DNA of 18,091 nt, taken from contig RFKM01000109.1 of the NCBI GenBank assembly GCA_003694465.1, positions 1-18,091 of the forward strand. Direction: 5' to 3'. The position numbers were made by a program, and so were the translations under genes. The notes under the pieces were generated by a model. It searched no databases. It was given only the letters and a program-made list of their open reading frames with translations, and was not told where the DNA came from. The stretch comes from Alphaproteobacteria bacterium (GTDB lineage: Bacteria > Pseudomonadota > Alphaproteobacteria > Rhodobacterales > Rhodobacteraceae). Shown here piece by piece: positions 8,525 through 16,832 of this stretch (the first letter of the stretch is position 1; each line of letters opens with the position of its first letter).

Positions 8525-9610
8525 TCAGATGCCGTAGATCCGGTTGCGCTGGTTCGTGAACACGCCCTCGAACAGCGCCATGCTGTGGCCGATCTCGCGC
8601 ATTTTCGCCTGCACCGCGTCGTTCACCTCGGCCGCGAGCGCGTCATACGAGGCGATCTCGTCGAACACCTCGGCGGCGGCGTCGGCCATCGCATCCCAGA
8701 CATCGTCGTTGAAGTTGCGCACTTCGACGCCATGCTCTTCCTGAAGCTTCTTCAGGTAGGCGCCGTTGTTGGCCATGGTTTCGAAATACTGGTTGCCGTT
8801 CTCTTCGAGCGCGGCGGCGGTGATGATGCTGCGCTCGGTCTCGGTGAGCGACGACCACCACGACTTGTTCATGGTGAGCGAGAGCTGGGCGCCCGGCTCG
8901 TGCATGCCGCCGGTGTAGTAATACTTGGCGGCTTCGTAGAACTTCATGAAGTAGTCGTTGTAGGGGCCGACCCACTCGGTCGCGTCGATGGTGCCCGAGA
9001 CGAGGTTCTCGTAGATCTGGCCGCCGGGCAGCGAAACCGTCGAGGCGCCGAGCTTGGAGAGCACCTGCCCGCCGAGGCCCGGGATACGCATCTTCAGGCC
9101 CTTGAAGTCATCGCCCGAGTTGATCTCCTTGTTGAACCAGCCGCCGGCCTGGGTGCCGGTGTTGCCGGCCGGAAGGCCCTTGAGGCCGAACTGGTCCTGC
9201 ACCTTGTCCCACAGCTCCATGCCGCCGCCGTAGCGGATCCAGGAGTTGAGCTCGGTGAAGGTCATGCCGAAGGGAACGGCGGTGAAATAGGCCAGCGCCG
9301 GGTGCTTGCCCGTCCAGTAGTAGTCGGCGCCGATATAGGCCTGCGAGTTGCCCGAGGCGACTTCGTCGAACACGTCGAGGGCGCGCACCCGCTCGCCGGA
9401 GGCGAAATACTCGGTCTGAATCGCCCCTTCCGAAAGCTCGGTGATCCGGGCGGCAAGGCGCTGGGCCGAGATGCCGAGGCCCGGGAAGTCCCGCGGCCAG
9501 GTCGAAACGATCGTCATCGTCTTGGCATTGGTCGCCGCGATGGCCGGCGCGGCCAATGCGGTTGCGGCGGTGCCAAGGGCAGCACCCTTCAGAAACTTGC
9601 GACGTTCCAT
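8525..9610 (-). CDS. TRAP transporter periplasmic solute-binding protein, TakP-like
   Basis: Captures the substrate in the periplasm for the TRAP permeases encoded downstream. It has 361 residues and starts with a Tat-type signal (MERRKFLKGA, then a hydrophobic stretch ending APAIA near residue 25), so it is probably exported folded. It resembles the 2-oxoacid-binding TakP subfamily (also annotated mannitol/chloroaromatic type): PAGNTGTQAGGWF (147-159), LKMRIPG with Arg175, the conserved substrate-contacting arginine of TRAP binding proteins, and DATEWVGPYND (209-219). By family knowledge these segments hold the residues that bind carboxylate and a metal ion, so a 2-oxo acid or related carboxylate is the best guess for the ligand; it is unproven. 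The start follows a GGAGGAGG ribosome-binding site. Confidence 0.93.
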   Translation of the reverse strand: MERRKFLKGAALGTAATALAAPAIAATNAKTMTIVSTWPRDFPGLGISAQRLAARITELSEGAIQTEYFASGERVRALDVFDEVASGNSQAYIGADYYWTGKHPALAYFTAVPFGMTFTELNSWIRYGGGMELWDKVQDQFGLKGLPAGNTGTQAGGWFNKEINSGDDFKGLKMRIPGLGGQVLSKLGASTVSLPGGQIYENLVSGTIDATEWVGPYNDYFMKFYEAAKYYYTGGMHEPGAQLSLTMNKSWWSSLTETERSIITAAALEENGNQYFETMANNGAYLKKLQEEHGVEVRNFNDDVWDAMADAAAEVFDEIASYDALAAEVNDAVQAKMREIGHSMALFEGVFTNQRNRIYGI

Positions 9611-9688
9611 GTGAGTTTCCTCCTCCGTGTTGTCGTCTTGTTGTTCATGCTTCGCACGCGGGCGTTCGGCCCGGTCAAGCTGAAGCCA

Positions 9689-9716
9689 ACACTAGGCCGC
9701 TGCTGGAAAAATTCAA
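9689..9716 (-). promoter_or_regulatory. Candidate promoter of the TRAP operon
   Basis: On the minus strand TTGAAT (9711-9716) and TAGTGT (9689-9694) are separated by 16 bases, upstream of the dctP-like gene. A small inverted repeat GAAAA/TTTTC with a 9-base spacer (9706-9724) overlaps the -35 element and could be a regulator site. Matches to consensus are only moderate. Confidence 0.3.
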
Positions 9717-9753
9717 AGGTTTTCTGGCCGCTCGGACGGGTTTTTGATCACCA

Positions 9754-9796
9754 CGAAAAGCCCGGCACCCGCATTACGCGAGCGCCGGGCGTTTTC
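9754..9796 (-). terminator. Intrinsic terminator after the xylose ABC operon
   Basis: On the minus strand GCCCGGC and GCCGGGC form a 7-bp stem around a 17-base loop, followed by TTTTCG. Flanking CGAAAA and TTTTCG bases can extend the stem past one bulged base. It lies about 20 bases beyond the stop of the ATPase gene and separates that operon from the TRAP operon. Confidence 0.75.
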
Positions 9797-9810
9797 GCCT
9801 GCCAGATTTG

Positions 9811-10587
9811 TCAGGCGGCGGCTTCGCCGGGCTTCTTGCCGAGGATGATCATGCCGAGCAGATCGTCCTCGGTCACTTCGTCCACCTTCACCGTGCCGAC
9901 GAGCTTGCCGTTCTTCATCACGCTTGCGCGGTCGCAGAGCTGTTTTACCGCGTGGATGTCGTGGTCGATCAGGAAGATCCCGATTCCCTGCCGCTTCAGC
10001 TCCTGAATCAGCTCGGCGACCATCTGCGTTTCCTGAACCCCGAGCGCGGCTGTGGGCTCGTCCATGATCAGGATCTTCGCGTTGAAATAGACCGCCCGCG
10101 CGATCGCGACCGACTGGCGCTGCCCCCCCGAAAGCCCCGCCACCGGCGTGTGATAGCGGCGGAAGTTCGGGTTGAGCCGTGCCATGATCTTGCGCGTCTC
10201 GGCCTCCATCAGCGGGTCGTTCAGCATGCCCGTCCTGGTGACCAGTTCGCGCCCCAGAAACAGGTTGGCCGCGGCATCGAGATTGTCGGCCAGTGCGAGG
10301 GTCTGGTAGATCGTCTCGATGTTGTATTTGCGCGCATCGCGGGGCGAATTGATCTCGGCCTCCTCGCCGTTGACGAAGATCTGCCCGCCGTCGCGCTGGT
10401 AGGCGCCCGAGAGCATCTTCATCAGCACCGACTTGCCGGCGCCGTTGTGCCCCAGAACGCCATGCACCTCACCGGGGTAAAGGTCGATCGAGACGTGATC
10501 GACGGCGCGGATCCCGCCGAAGGCCTTCTGCATGTCGCGCAGTTCGCAAAGGGGCGGGGCGCTTCTTTCGGTTGCCGTGTCAAGCAT
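9811..10587 (-). CDS. xylG: Xylose ABC transporter ATP-binding protein (single domain)
   Basis: Hydrolyses ATP at the cytoplasmic face to power sugar import through the XylH-like permease. All ABC ATPase motifs are present in order: Walker A GHNGAGKS (46-53), Q-loop Gln95, signature LSGGQ (152-156), Walker B ILIMDEP (172-178) and the H-loop His209 in DHD. It has 258 residues and one nucleotide-binding domain. Enterobacterial XylG/RbsA proteins fuse two, so this protein should work as a homodimer like alphaproteobacterial FrcA. It lies three bases downstream of the permease stop, and its ribosome-binding site overlaps the permease 3' end. Assignment to xylose rests on the neighbouring XylF. 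Confidence 0.92.
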   Translation of the reverse strand: MLDTATERSAPPLCELRDMQKAFGGIRAVDHVSIDLYPGEVHGVLGHNGAGKSVLMKMLSGAYQRDGGQIFVNGEEAEINSPRDARKYNIETIYQTLALADNLDAAANLFLGRELVTRTGMLNDPLMEAETRKIMARLNPNFRRYHTPVAGLSGGQRQSVAIARAVYFNAKILIMDEPTAALGVQETQMVAELIQELKRQGIGIFLIDHDIHAVKQLCDRASVMKNGKLVGTVKVDEVTEDDLLGMIILGKKPGEAAA

Positions 10588-10590
10588 CGC

Positions 10591-11895
10591 TCATCCTCCC
10601 GTGCGCTTGCGATAGATGGTGTCGATCAGCACCGCGATGACCAGCACGAGGCCGACGACGATGTTCTGGAACGGCGCGTCGACGCCCACCATCGCCATGC
10701 CCGATTGCAGGCTTTGCATGATCAGCGCCCCGAGAATGGCGCCATGAATCGTGCCCAGCCCGCCGGAGAGGGCCGTCCCCCCGATGACTGCCGCCGCGAT
10801 CACCCGCAGTTCGTCGAGGGTGCCGATATCATTGGAATGGAACGTCTGCCGCGACGAGGCGACCACCGCCGAGATCGCCGCCAGCACGCCCATGATCATG
10901 AAGACCTTGACCGTCAGGAACCGGGTGTTGATCCCCGCCAGTTCCGCCGCTTCCGGGTTGCCGCCGGTGGCGAAGATGTAGCGGCCGAGGCGCGTGCGCT
11001 TGGCGATCACCGTCATGATGACGGCGATCAGGATGAGCACGAACACCGAGATCGGCAGGCCATAGCCGGCGGTGTAGCCCTCGGGCATGACCTCGCCGCG
11101 CGCCTCGAACAGGCGCTTCAGCTTGATGGTGGGAATGTCATAGGCGTTCAGGATGGCGACGAACCCGAGGATCGAAACCGCCGCAATGCCGCCGATCACG
11201 AATTCGGCCCAGAGCGGCTTGGCCGGGAAGCCGTGCGCGATTCTGGAGCGGCGTGCCTGCACCATCGCCCAGAGGACGAACGCCACGGCAATGACGCCGA
11301 CGACCCAGCTCCAGGTTTCACCGAGCGTGCCGTTGATTCCCCCGAAAATCTGGAAATTCTCGTCAAGCGGCCCGATGGTCTGCCCCTTGGTGAGATACCA
11401 GCCGACGTTGCGCCAGACGAGATAGCCGCCGAGGGTGACGATGAAGGCGGGAATGGTCAGGTATCCGACCAGCCACCCGTGCAATGCGCCGATGGCGAGG
11501 CCGACAACGATGCCCGAGGCAATGGCGATCGGGGCGATGAGCGGGCTGCCGAGCGGAATGCCCAGCCAGTCGGGAAGAACCGCCGTCTGCACCATCGCCA
11601 TCGTCGCCGATGTCACGGCCAGAACCGCGCCGACCGAAAGGTCGATATGGCGGGTGACGATGATGAACACCATGCCCGTTGCCATGATCGCCACGGACAC
11701 TGTCTGAATCGTCAGGTTGAAGATGTTGCGCGGCGTCAGGAACCGGCCGTCGGTCAAAATGTTGAAGGCGAGCGCGATGATCAGGAATGCGCCGATCATG
11801 CCCAAAAGGCGCGTGTCGAGCTCGAGCGTCTGGAAAACCGACCGCTTCAGCCGCGTCGGTTCCGACACATCGGTGGTGGGGGGTGTGTCTGTCAT
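10591..11895 (-). CDS. xylH: Xylose ABC transporter permease
   Basis: Membrane channel of the pentose ABC importer, from the BPD_transp_2 (RbsC/XylH) family. It has 434 residues and about ten membrane segments. Family marks include the NIFNLTIQTVSVAIMATGMVF region (split around 58-80), RHIDLSVGAVLAVT, and GGTALSGGLGTIHGAILGALI near the C-terminus. It is about 40 residues longer than the enterobacterial protein. The extra length lies mainly in a polar loop around residues 250-280 (with DIPTIKLKRLFEARGEVMPE) and in the N-terminal tail. No strong ribosome-binding site precedes the ATG. The only nearby purine-rich stretch is AGCGGA, so initiation may be modest relative to xylF. Confidence 0.92.
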   Translation of the reverse strand: MTDTPPTTDVSEPTRLKRSVFQTLELDTRLLGMIGAFLIIALAFNILTDGRFLTPRNIFNLTIQTVSVAIMATGMVFIIVTRHIDLSVGAVLAVTSATMAMVQTAVLPDWLGIPLGSPLIAPIAIASGIVVGLAIGALHGWLVGYLTIPAFIVTLGGYLVWRNVGWYLTKGQTIGPLDENFQIFGGINGTLGETWSWVVGVIAVAFVLWAMVQARRSRIAHGFPAKPLWAEFVIGGIAAVSILGFVAILNAYDIPTIKLKRLFEARGEVMPEGYTAGYGLPISVFVLILIAVIMTVIAKRTRLGRYIFATGGNPEAAELAGINTRFLTVKVFMIMGVLAAISAVVASSRQTFHSNDIGTLDELRVIAAAVIGGTALSGGLGTIHGAILGALIMQSLQSGMAMVGVDAPFQNIVVGLVLVIAVLIDTIYRKRTGG

Positions 11896-11917
11896 GTCCG
11901 CTGTCCGCTGGATATGA

Positions 11918-11946
11918 TCTCCCCCCGGAAATTGGCCGGGGGGAGA
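11918..11946 (-). promoter_or_regulatory. Perfect 11-bp hairpin in the xylF-xylH gap
   Basis: TCTCCCCCCGG and CCGGGGGGAGA pair perfectly around a 7-base loop. The minus-strand sequence after it is TCATATCC with no U-run, so it is not a classical terminator. Its place between binding protein and permease suggests protection of the xylF message from 3' decay, or partial attenuation. Confidence 0.7.
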
Positions 11947-11969
11947 CGCGTTTCAGTGCGATCTGGCGA

Positions 11970-12992
11970 TCAGTTGCACGGTGCCGGGCCGTTGACGACG
12001 CCCTGGCACAGCTCTTCCTTGGTGATCCAGCCGGCATCGACCACGACCGACAGGTTGTCCTTGGTGATCGGAACCGGGGCAAGGAAGATCGCGTTCATCG
12101 TGGTGCCCGAGGGCGAGGTCCACTTCACCACACCCGGCAGGTCTTCCATCTTGGTGCCATTGATCATCGCCACGGCGGCTTCCGCAGCCGCCTTGCCGAG
12201 CTCACGCGAGTCTTTCCAGACCGAGACGGTCTGGGTGCCCTTGGCAATACGGTTCAGCGCGGCATGGTCGCCGTCCTGACCCGAAACCGGGATGCCTTCC
12301 ATGCCCTGCGCGGTGAGCGCGGCGACAACACCGCCGGCGGTGCCGTCGTTCGAGGCGACGACCGCATCGACCTTGTTGTCGTTCGCGGTCAGGATCTGCT
12401 CCATGTTGCGCTGGGCGTTCGCCGGCAGCCAGCCGTCGGTGTAGGCCTCGCCGACGATCTTGATGTCGCCGGCATCGATCGCCGCTTGCAGAACCTCCTG
12501 CTGCCCGCCACGCAGGAAGTCGGAGTTCGGGTCGGTCGGCGAGCCCTTGATCATCACGTAGTTGCCTTTCGGCGCGGCGGCGAGCACGGCGCGCGCCTGC
12601 ATGCGGCCGACCTCGACGTTGTCGAAAGTGATGTAGAGGGCGCGCGGGTCTTCGATCAGGCGGTCATAGGCAATGACCGGGATGCCTTCGTCGGCCGCGG
12701 CCTGAACGGCCGGAATGATCGCCTGGGTGTCCTGCGCGAGAATGATCAGCGCATCGGCCCCCTGCGCGATGAGGCTTTCCACGTCGGAAAGCTGCTTGGC
12801 CGCCGAGCTTTGCGCGTCGGCCGAAATGTATTCGACGCCGGCCTTCTCGAGCGCGGCAACGATCGCCGCTTCGTCGGTCTTCCAGCGCTCTTCCTGGAAA
12901 TTCGACCAGCTCACGCCAACGGTCTGGGCAAGCGCCGAGGTGGCCATCGTTGCGCCAAGAATGGCGGCGGCAATTACGGATGTCTTTTTCAT
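11970..12992 (-). CDS. xylF: D-xylose-binding periplasmic protein
   Basis: Binds xylose in the periplasm and delivers it to the XylH/XylG importer. It has 340 residues, with a Sec signal peptide ending near SALA (residue 22). The rest follows the ribose/xylose-binding type I fold: [14 protein letters not shown] (28-41), [17 protein letters not shown] (109-125), [11 protein letters not shown] (147-157), [11 protein letters not shown] (211-221) and [14 protein letters not shown] (236-249). SFDN-like and SGQD segments are characteristic of XylF rather than of RbsB. The ATG at 12992 follows a GGGAGGA ribosome-binding site. The frame stays open 24 codons further upstream, but that stretch crosses the promoter region and lacks signal-peptide character. 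Expression is probably controlled by the divergent ROK gene. Confidence 0.94.
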   Translation of the reverse strand: MKKTSVIAAAILGATMATSALAQTVGVSWSNFQEERWKTDEAAIVAALEKAGVEYISADAQSSAAKQLSDVESLIAQGADALIILAQDTQAIIPAVQAAADEGIPVIAYDRLIEDPRALYITFDNVEVGRMQARAVLAAAPKGNYVMIKGSPTDPNSDFLRGGQQEVLQAAIDAGDIKIVGEAYTDGWLPANAQRNMEQILTANDNKVDAVVASNDGTAGGVVAALTAQGMEGIPVSGQDGDHAALNRIAKGTQTVSVWKDSRELGKAAAEAAVAMINGTKMEDLPGVVKWTSPSGTTMNAIFLAPVPITKDNLSVVVDAGWITKEELCQGVVNGPAPCN

Positions 12993-13052
12993 GGTGTCCT
13001 CCCAAAGATCCCGCCGAAACGCGGCCAAGGGCCGGAATCGGCGGTTGCGGCC

Positions 13053-13081
13053 ACCATAGCACATTTATTTTGGGCATTTAA
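13053..13081 (-). promoter_or_regulatory. Candidate xylF promoter
   Basis: On the minus strand TTAAAT (13076-13081) and TATGGT (13053-13058) are separated by 17 bases. TG two bases ahead of the -10 gives an extended -10 form. The proposed operator covers the -35 element and spacer. Confidence 0.45.
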
Positions 13082-13087
13082 ATAAAT
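13063..13087. promoter_or_regulatory. Candidate operator for the ROK repressor
   Basis: ATTTATTT (13063-13070) and AAATAAAT (13080-13087) form a perfect inverted repeat with a 9-base spacer, in a strikingly AT-rich island within high-GC DNA. It lies between divergent xylF and the ROK gene and overlaps the proposed xylF promoter. ROK repressors of the NagC/Mlc/XylR type typically bind AT-rich palindromes of this kind. Binding is inferred. Confidence 0.65.
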
Positions 13088-13146
13088 ATCGCGCCGAAAC
13101 CCGAAATTTGTGATAGATCAGGGAATCGAAAGCAGGGAGAGACGCC

Positions 13147-14370
13147 TTGTCGCCCAACGACAGAAGCAACACCGCCAGCGATTCGCGCGAGCGCACGCGC
13201 GCCGAGGTGCTTGCAGCGATTCGCGCTGAACCGGAGATCGCCCGGATCGACCTTGCCGTGCGAACAGGGGTCAGCCCGGCAACGATCACCGCAATTACCC
13301 AGGAGATGATTCGCGCCGGGCTCATCGAGGAAGTGGCCAGCGAAGCCGGGCGCAGCGGCGGGCGGGGCCGGCCGAGGGTTTCGCTCAAGCTGCGCGGGGC
13401 CGCGCATCTCATTGCCGGGATCAAGGTCTCGTTCCGCACGCTGTCCATCGTGCTGATCGACTTCGAGGGAAAGATGCTGGCCGAGGATACGCGCCCGCTC
13501 TCGGCGCCGCGCCTTTCGCCCGAGGGGCTCCTGACCGATATCCGGCACCTGCTTGCCGATGCGACCGCCCGGATCGGCCGCTCCACCGCCGACATTTCCG
13601 GCCTCGGCATCGGGCTTGCGGGCACGATCGACGCGGTCTCGGGCTTCGTTCACTGGTCACCCTCGCTCACCGAACGAAACGTCCACCTGCGCGACATGTT
13701 CGAAGCCGCCCTGCCGATGCCCGTCTTCATCGACAACGATGCGAACCTCGTCGCCAAGGCCGAACAGCTCTTCGGCGAGGCGAAAGACGTGCGCGATTTC
13801 ATCGTCGTGACGATCGAGCAGGGCGTCGGCATGGGCATCGTCATCAACGGCGAGATCTTCCGCGGCACCCGCGGTTGCGGTGCCGAGTTCGGGCACACCA
13901 AGGTGCACCTCGACGGGGCGCTGTGCCGCTGCGGGCAGCGCGGTTGCCTCGAGGCCTATGTCGCCGACTACGCGCTGCTGCGCGAGGCCGACATCTCTTT
14001 GCCGGTAAACCCCGGTCTGCCGCCCGAGCGCCGCCTTGCCACCCTGTTCGAGGCCGCCCGGCGCGGCGATCCGACCGCGCGCTCGATCACCCAGCGCGCC
14101 AGCCGGATGTTTGCCATGGGCCTTGCCAATCTCGTCAACATCTTCGACCCGAGCCTCTTGATCCTGTCGGGCGAGCGCATGAGCCACGATTTCCTCTATT
14201 CCGACGAGGTTCTGGCCGCCATGCACGATGCGGTTGTGCAGGTCGACGCCCCGCCCCCCGAGGTGAAGATTCACAAGTGGGGCGACCAAATGTGGGCGCG
14301 GGGGGCTGCGGCCTTTGCCGTTGAAGGGGTCAGCGAAATCGCGGTTCGGAGACTTGCGCAAAATGTCTAG
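13147..14370 (+). CDS. xylR: ROK-family transcriptional regulator of xylose genes (XylR-like)
   Basis: A DNA-binding repressor expected to release the xyl genes when it binds the sugar. It has 407 residues: a winged helix-turn-helix near 15-65 (with RTGVSPATITAITQEMI), then a ROK kinase-like domain. Visible marks are GIGLAGTID (154-162), FIDNDANLVA (194-203), the EFGH motif with His250, and the zinc motif CRCGQRGC with Cys260, Cys262 and Cys267. The start is TTG at 13147, preceded by GGGAGAG at a good distance; no in-frame ATG or GTG fits better. It is divergent from xylF, with the AT-rich palindrome between them. Its last eight bases overlap the next gene. Function as xylose repressor is inferred from family and position. 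Confidence 0.92.
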   Translation: MSPNDRSNTASDSRERTRAEVLAAIRAEPEIARIDLAVRTGVSPATITAITQEMIRAGLIEEVASEAGRSGGRGRPRVSLKLRGAAHLIAGIKVSFRTLSIVLIDFEGKMLAEDTRPLSAPRLSPEGLLTDIRHLLADATARIGRSTADISGLGIGLAGTIDAVSGFVHWSPSLTERNVHLRDMFEAALPMPVFIDNDANLVAKAEQLFGEAKDVRDFIVVTIEQGVGMGIVINGEIFRGTRGCGAEFGHTKVHLDGALCRCGQRGCLEAYVADYALLREADISLPVNPGLPPERRLATLFEAARRGDPTARSITQRASRMFAMGLANLVNIFDPSLLILSGERMSHDFLYSDEVLAAMHDAVVQVDAPPPEVKIHKWGDQMWARGAAAFAVEGVSEIAVRRLAQNV

Positions 14371-15934
14371 GCTCTTTCTGCTCGCGGCTCTTTTCCTGCC
14401 CACCATCGCCCTCGGCGGGCCGGCGTTCCGGCCCGTTGCCATGCCCGAACATGTCTATGCCGGCGGCTGGGAGCATTTCGTTGGCGGGGGCGTGGCGGTG
14501 TTCGACTGCAACGGCGACCACCTGCCCGAAATCGTCGCGGCCGGGGGCGAGAACCCGGCCGAACTCTTTCGCAACGTCACCGAGGGGCCCGGCGCGGCGC
14601 TGCGTTTCGTCGCCGACACGCCGCCGGAGCTGGCGCTGCGCCGGGTCACAGGCCTCTATCCGCTCGACATCGACAGCGACGGCCTGCTCGACCTTGCCGT
14701 GCTGCGCGTTGGCGAAAACCGGCTGCTGCGCGGTCTTGGAGACTGCCGGTTCGAGCCCTTCCCGGAGTCGCTCGGATTCGTGAGTGACGACCGCTGGACA
14801 ACCGCCTTTTCCGCCACCTGGGAGCGGGGGCAGACCCTGCCGACCCTCGCCTTCGGCAATTATGTCGACAGGAACAATCCCGAAGGCCCTTTCGAGGCCT
14901 GCGACGTCAACCAGCTCTACCGCCCGCAGGGCATCCGCTACGGCGCGCCACTGGCGCTTGCCCCGGGCTATTGCGCGCTGTCGGCGTTGTTTTCCGACTG
15001 GAACCGGTCTGGTCGCGCCGATCTGCGCCTGTCGAACGACCGGCATTATTATGTCCGCGGCGGCAGCGAACAGATGTGGGCGATGGAGCCCGTGCCGCGC
15101 CTCTACAAAGAAGCCGAAGGCTGGCACCCCTGGTCGCTCTGGGGCATGGGCATTGCCAGCCGCGACATGAACGGCGACGGTCTGCCCGATGTCTTCCTCT
15201 CGTCTATGGGCGACCAGCGCCTGCAGCTCCGCGACGGGCCGGGGCCGAGCTGGGTGGATGCGCCCTTTTCGCTCGGAACGACCGCCCAGCGCCCGCACAT
15301 CGGCGATGACGGGCGCCCCTCGACGGGGTGGCACATCGCCATTGGCGACGTGAACAACGACGGGCGCGACGATGTCTTCATCGCCAAGGGCAATGTCGAT
15401 CAGATGCCCTCGAATGCGATCGACGATCCGAACAGCCTGCTGGTTCAACGCGACGACGGGACCTTTGTCGAAGCGTCCGTCGAGGCCGGCGTGGCCAGCA
15501 TGGCGCGCGCGCGCGGGGCGGCATTGGCCGATCTCAATCTCGATGGCCGGCTCGACCTTGTGGTGGTCAACCGCCGCGCCCCGATGGAAGTCTATGAAAA
15601 TGCAACCGCCTCTGGCGATCAGGGCGGCGGGCACTGGATCGAGCTTCAGCTTGCTCAACCGGCGCCGAACAGCCGCGCCGTTGGCGCCTGGATCGATCTC
15701 GAGGCGGGCGATTTGCGGGCCAGCCGCGAGATTACCGTCGGCGGTGGCCATGCCTCGGGCGCGTCCGTGCCCGAACATTTCGGTCTTGGCACAGCACAGA
15801 AGGTGCGGGTGCGGATCACCTGGCCCGACGGACATGTCGATGGCTGGCTCGACCTGCCCGCCGACCGCATTCTCGACCTCCGCCGCACCGACCGCGCGCC
15901 GGCCATCAGCCTTCTTGCCGCTCCGAAGGGTTAG
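14363..15934 (+). CDS. Exported FG-GAP/VCBS-repeat protein with ASPIC/UnbV C-terminus (CRTAC1-like)
   Basis: An exported protein of 523 residues with no assigned biochemical role. A signal peptide (MSRLFLLAALFLPTIALGG) is followed by six calcium-loop-like repeats of the D-x-N/D-x-D/S-G type, at about 48-56, 102-110, 212-220, 268-276, 329-337 and 390-398, expected to form a beta-propeller. The C-terminal ~110 residues match the ASPIC/UnbV pattern (a basic NRR segment, then GHWIELQL, SRAVGAWIDL, SVPEHFGLG and RITWPDG). Four cysteines lie in the repeat region. The ATG at 14363 overlaps the ROK gene by eight bases and has GGAGA ten bases upstream, so the two are translated from one message. The first repeat is degenerate. 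Its stop overlaps that of kpsM. Confidence 0.85.
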   Translation: MSRLFLLAALFLPTIALGGPAFRPVAMPEHVYAGGWEHFVGGGVAVFDCNGDHLPEIVAAGGENPAELFRNVTEGPGAALRFVADTPPELALRRVTGLYPLDIDSDGLLDLAVLRVGENRLLRGLGDCRFEPFPESLGFVSDDRWTTAFSATWERGQTLPTLAFGNYVDRNNPEGPFEACDVNQLYRPQGIRYGAPLALAPGYCALSALFSDWNRSGRADLRLSNDRHYYVRGGSEQMWAMEPVPRLYKEAEGWHPWSLWGMGIASRDMNGDGLPDVFLSSMGDQRLQLRDGPGPSWVDAPFSLGTTAQRPHIGDDGRPSTGWHIAIGDVNNDGRDDVFIAKGNVDQMPSNAIDDPNSLLVQRDDGTFVEASVEAGVASMARARGAALADLNLDGRLDLVVVNRRAPMEVYENATASGDQGGGHWIELQLAQPAPNSRAVGAWIDLEAGDLRASREITVGGGHASGASVPEHFGLGTAQKVRVRITWPDGHVDGWLDLPADRILDLRRTDRAPAISLLAAPKG

Positions 15935-16758
15935 CGCCGCGCGCCCCAGCTGCGCGAGGCGTGCCGGCGCGTGTAGGATTCGCCCATGAAGCCGGTGAAG
16001 GTGAGCGCGATCGCGATATAAAGCGCGTAGTGCCAGTTGGAATAGTGCGGGTTGTAATTGATGAAGGCAAATCCGCGCGCCTGGTCGATGATGTGGAACA
16101 ACGGGTTCCAGTCAAACATCTTGAGCATGGTGAACGGCAGGGTATTGGCGACGAACATCTTGCCCGAGGCGATCATGTTGGCGCGGGTATAGAGCTGAGA
16201 GCCGACGGCGGTGAATTGCGGAAACCACGGCTTGAGCGCAAGGAAGTTGAGGCCGACGCCGATGCCAAGGAACCAGGCCAGCAGCAGCATGCCGAAAACC
16301 CCGGTCACGTTCTCGATTTCGAGGGGTTTCATGGCGATGTGGTAGATGTAAAGAACGAGCGATGCGGACAGCACCTGAATGTAGAGCTGCGACAGCGCCC
16401 CCGACATGATCGCCACGAGGGTGTTCATCGGCGCGTGCTGCATCATCGGCGAGGTTGGCCCCTCGGAGCCGACCACCGCGCCCAGCGTCTTCACATGGGT
16501 CAGGTAAAGGAAGATGCCCGACATGATGTAGACGAGAAAATCGCCCCGCAGCCGCGCCCCCTTGAGGCCGAGGATCGAATACATCAGGTAGAACACGACC
16601 ACGAGCATCAGCGTCTGCAGCATGTTGAGCAGAAGGCCGACGAGGGCGTTCGAATGTTTCTTGCGCAGCGCGTGCACGGTGGCGTGATACGTGACCTCGA
16701 ACACCGTCAGCATGCCCCCGAGAAGGGTTTGCTGCTGCCGGACCTCAAATTTCAGCAT
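15931..16758 (-). CDS. kpsM: Capsular polysaccharide export ABC transporter, inner-membrane permease (KpsM/Wzm family)
   Basis: Membrane half of an ABC-2 exporter that moves capsule-type polysaccharide across the inner membrane. It has 275 residues and about six hydrophobic segments (near 40-62, 75-90, 115-140, 152-175, 195-212 and 243-262). Family marks are a cytoplasmic N-terminal amphipathic region, a polar stretch with EGPTSPMMQHAPMN (99-112), and WNPLFHIIDQARGF (217-230) before the last membrane helix. The start at 16758 follows AGAAGG. The frame is open much further upstream, but that part is antisense to cysQ and not real. No KpsT ATPase gene accompanies it here, so the partner must be encoded elsewhere. 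Its TAA overlaps the TAG of the convergent CRTAC1-like gene. Confidence 0.88.
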   Translation of the reverse strand: MLKFEVRQQQTLLGGMLTVFEVTYHATVHALRKKHSNALVGLLLNMLQTLMLVVVFYLMYSILGLKGARLRGDFLVYIMSGIFLYLTHVKTLGAVVGSEGPTSPMMQHAPMNTLVAIMSGALSQLYIQVLSASLVLYIYHIAMKPLEIENVTGVFGMLLLAWFLGIGVGLNFLALKPWFPQFTAVGSQLYTRANMIASGKMFVANTLPFTMLKMFDWNPLFHIIDQARGFAFINYNPHYSNWHYALYIAIALTFTGFMGESYTRRHASRSWGARR

Positions 16759-16803
16759 GGAGTCACCTTCTGCCTGTGCTGCCCCCATTCTTGCAGGGAA
16801 TTC

Positions 16804-16832
16804 TTGCCGATCCCTTTCCCGCGGATCATAAG
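16804..16832 (+). promoter_or_regulatory. Candidate cysQ-kdsB promoter
   Basis: TTGCCG (16804-16809) and CATAAG (16827-16832) are separated by 17 bases and point towards cysQ. The -10 element overlaps the -10 of the kpsM promoter on the other strand. Confidence 0.4.

Noticed and set aside
9808..12279. An 823-codon open frame on the plus strand opposite xylG-xylH
   Set aside because: Antisense to clear ABC-transporter genes. Its composition is His/Asp/Arg-rich with no recognisable motif, and it has no ribosome-binding site.
12993..13064. 24-codon upstream extension of xylF
   Set aside because: It crosses the promoter region and reaches the operator, lacks signal-peptide character, and the ATG at 12992 has a strong ribosome-binding site.
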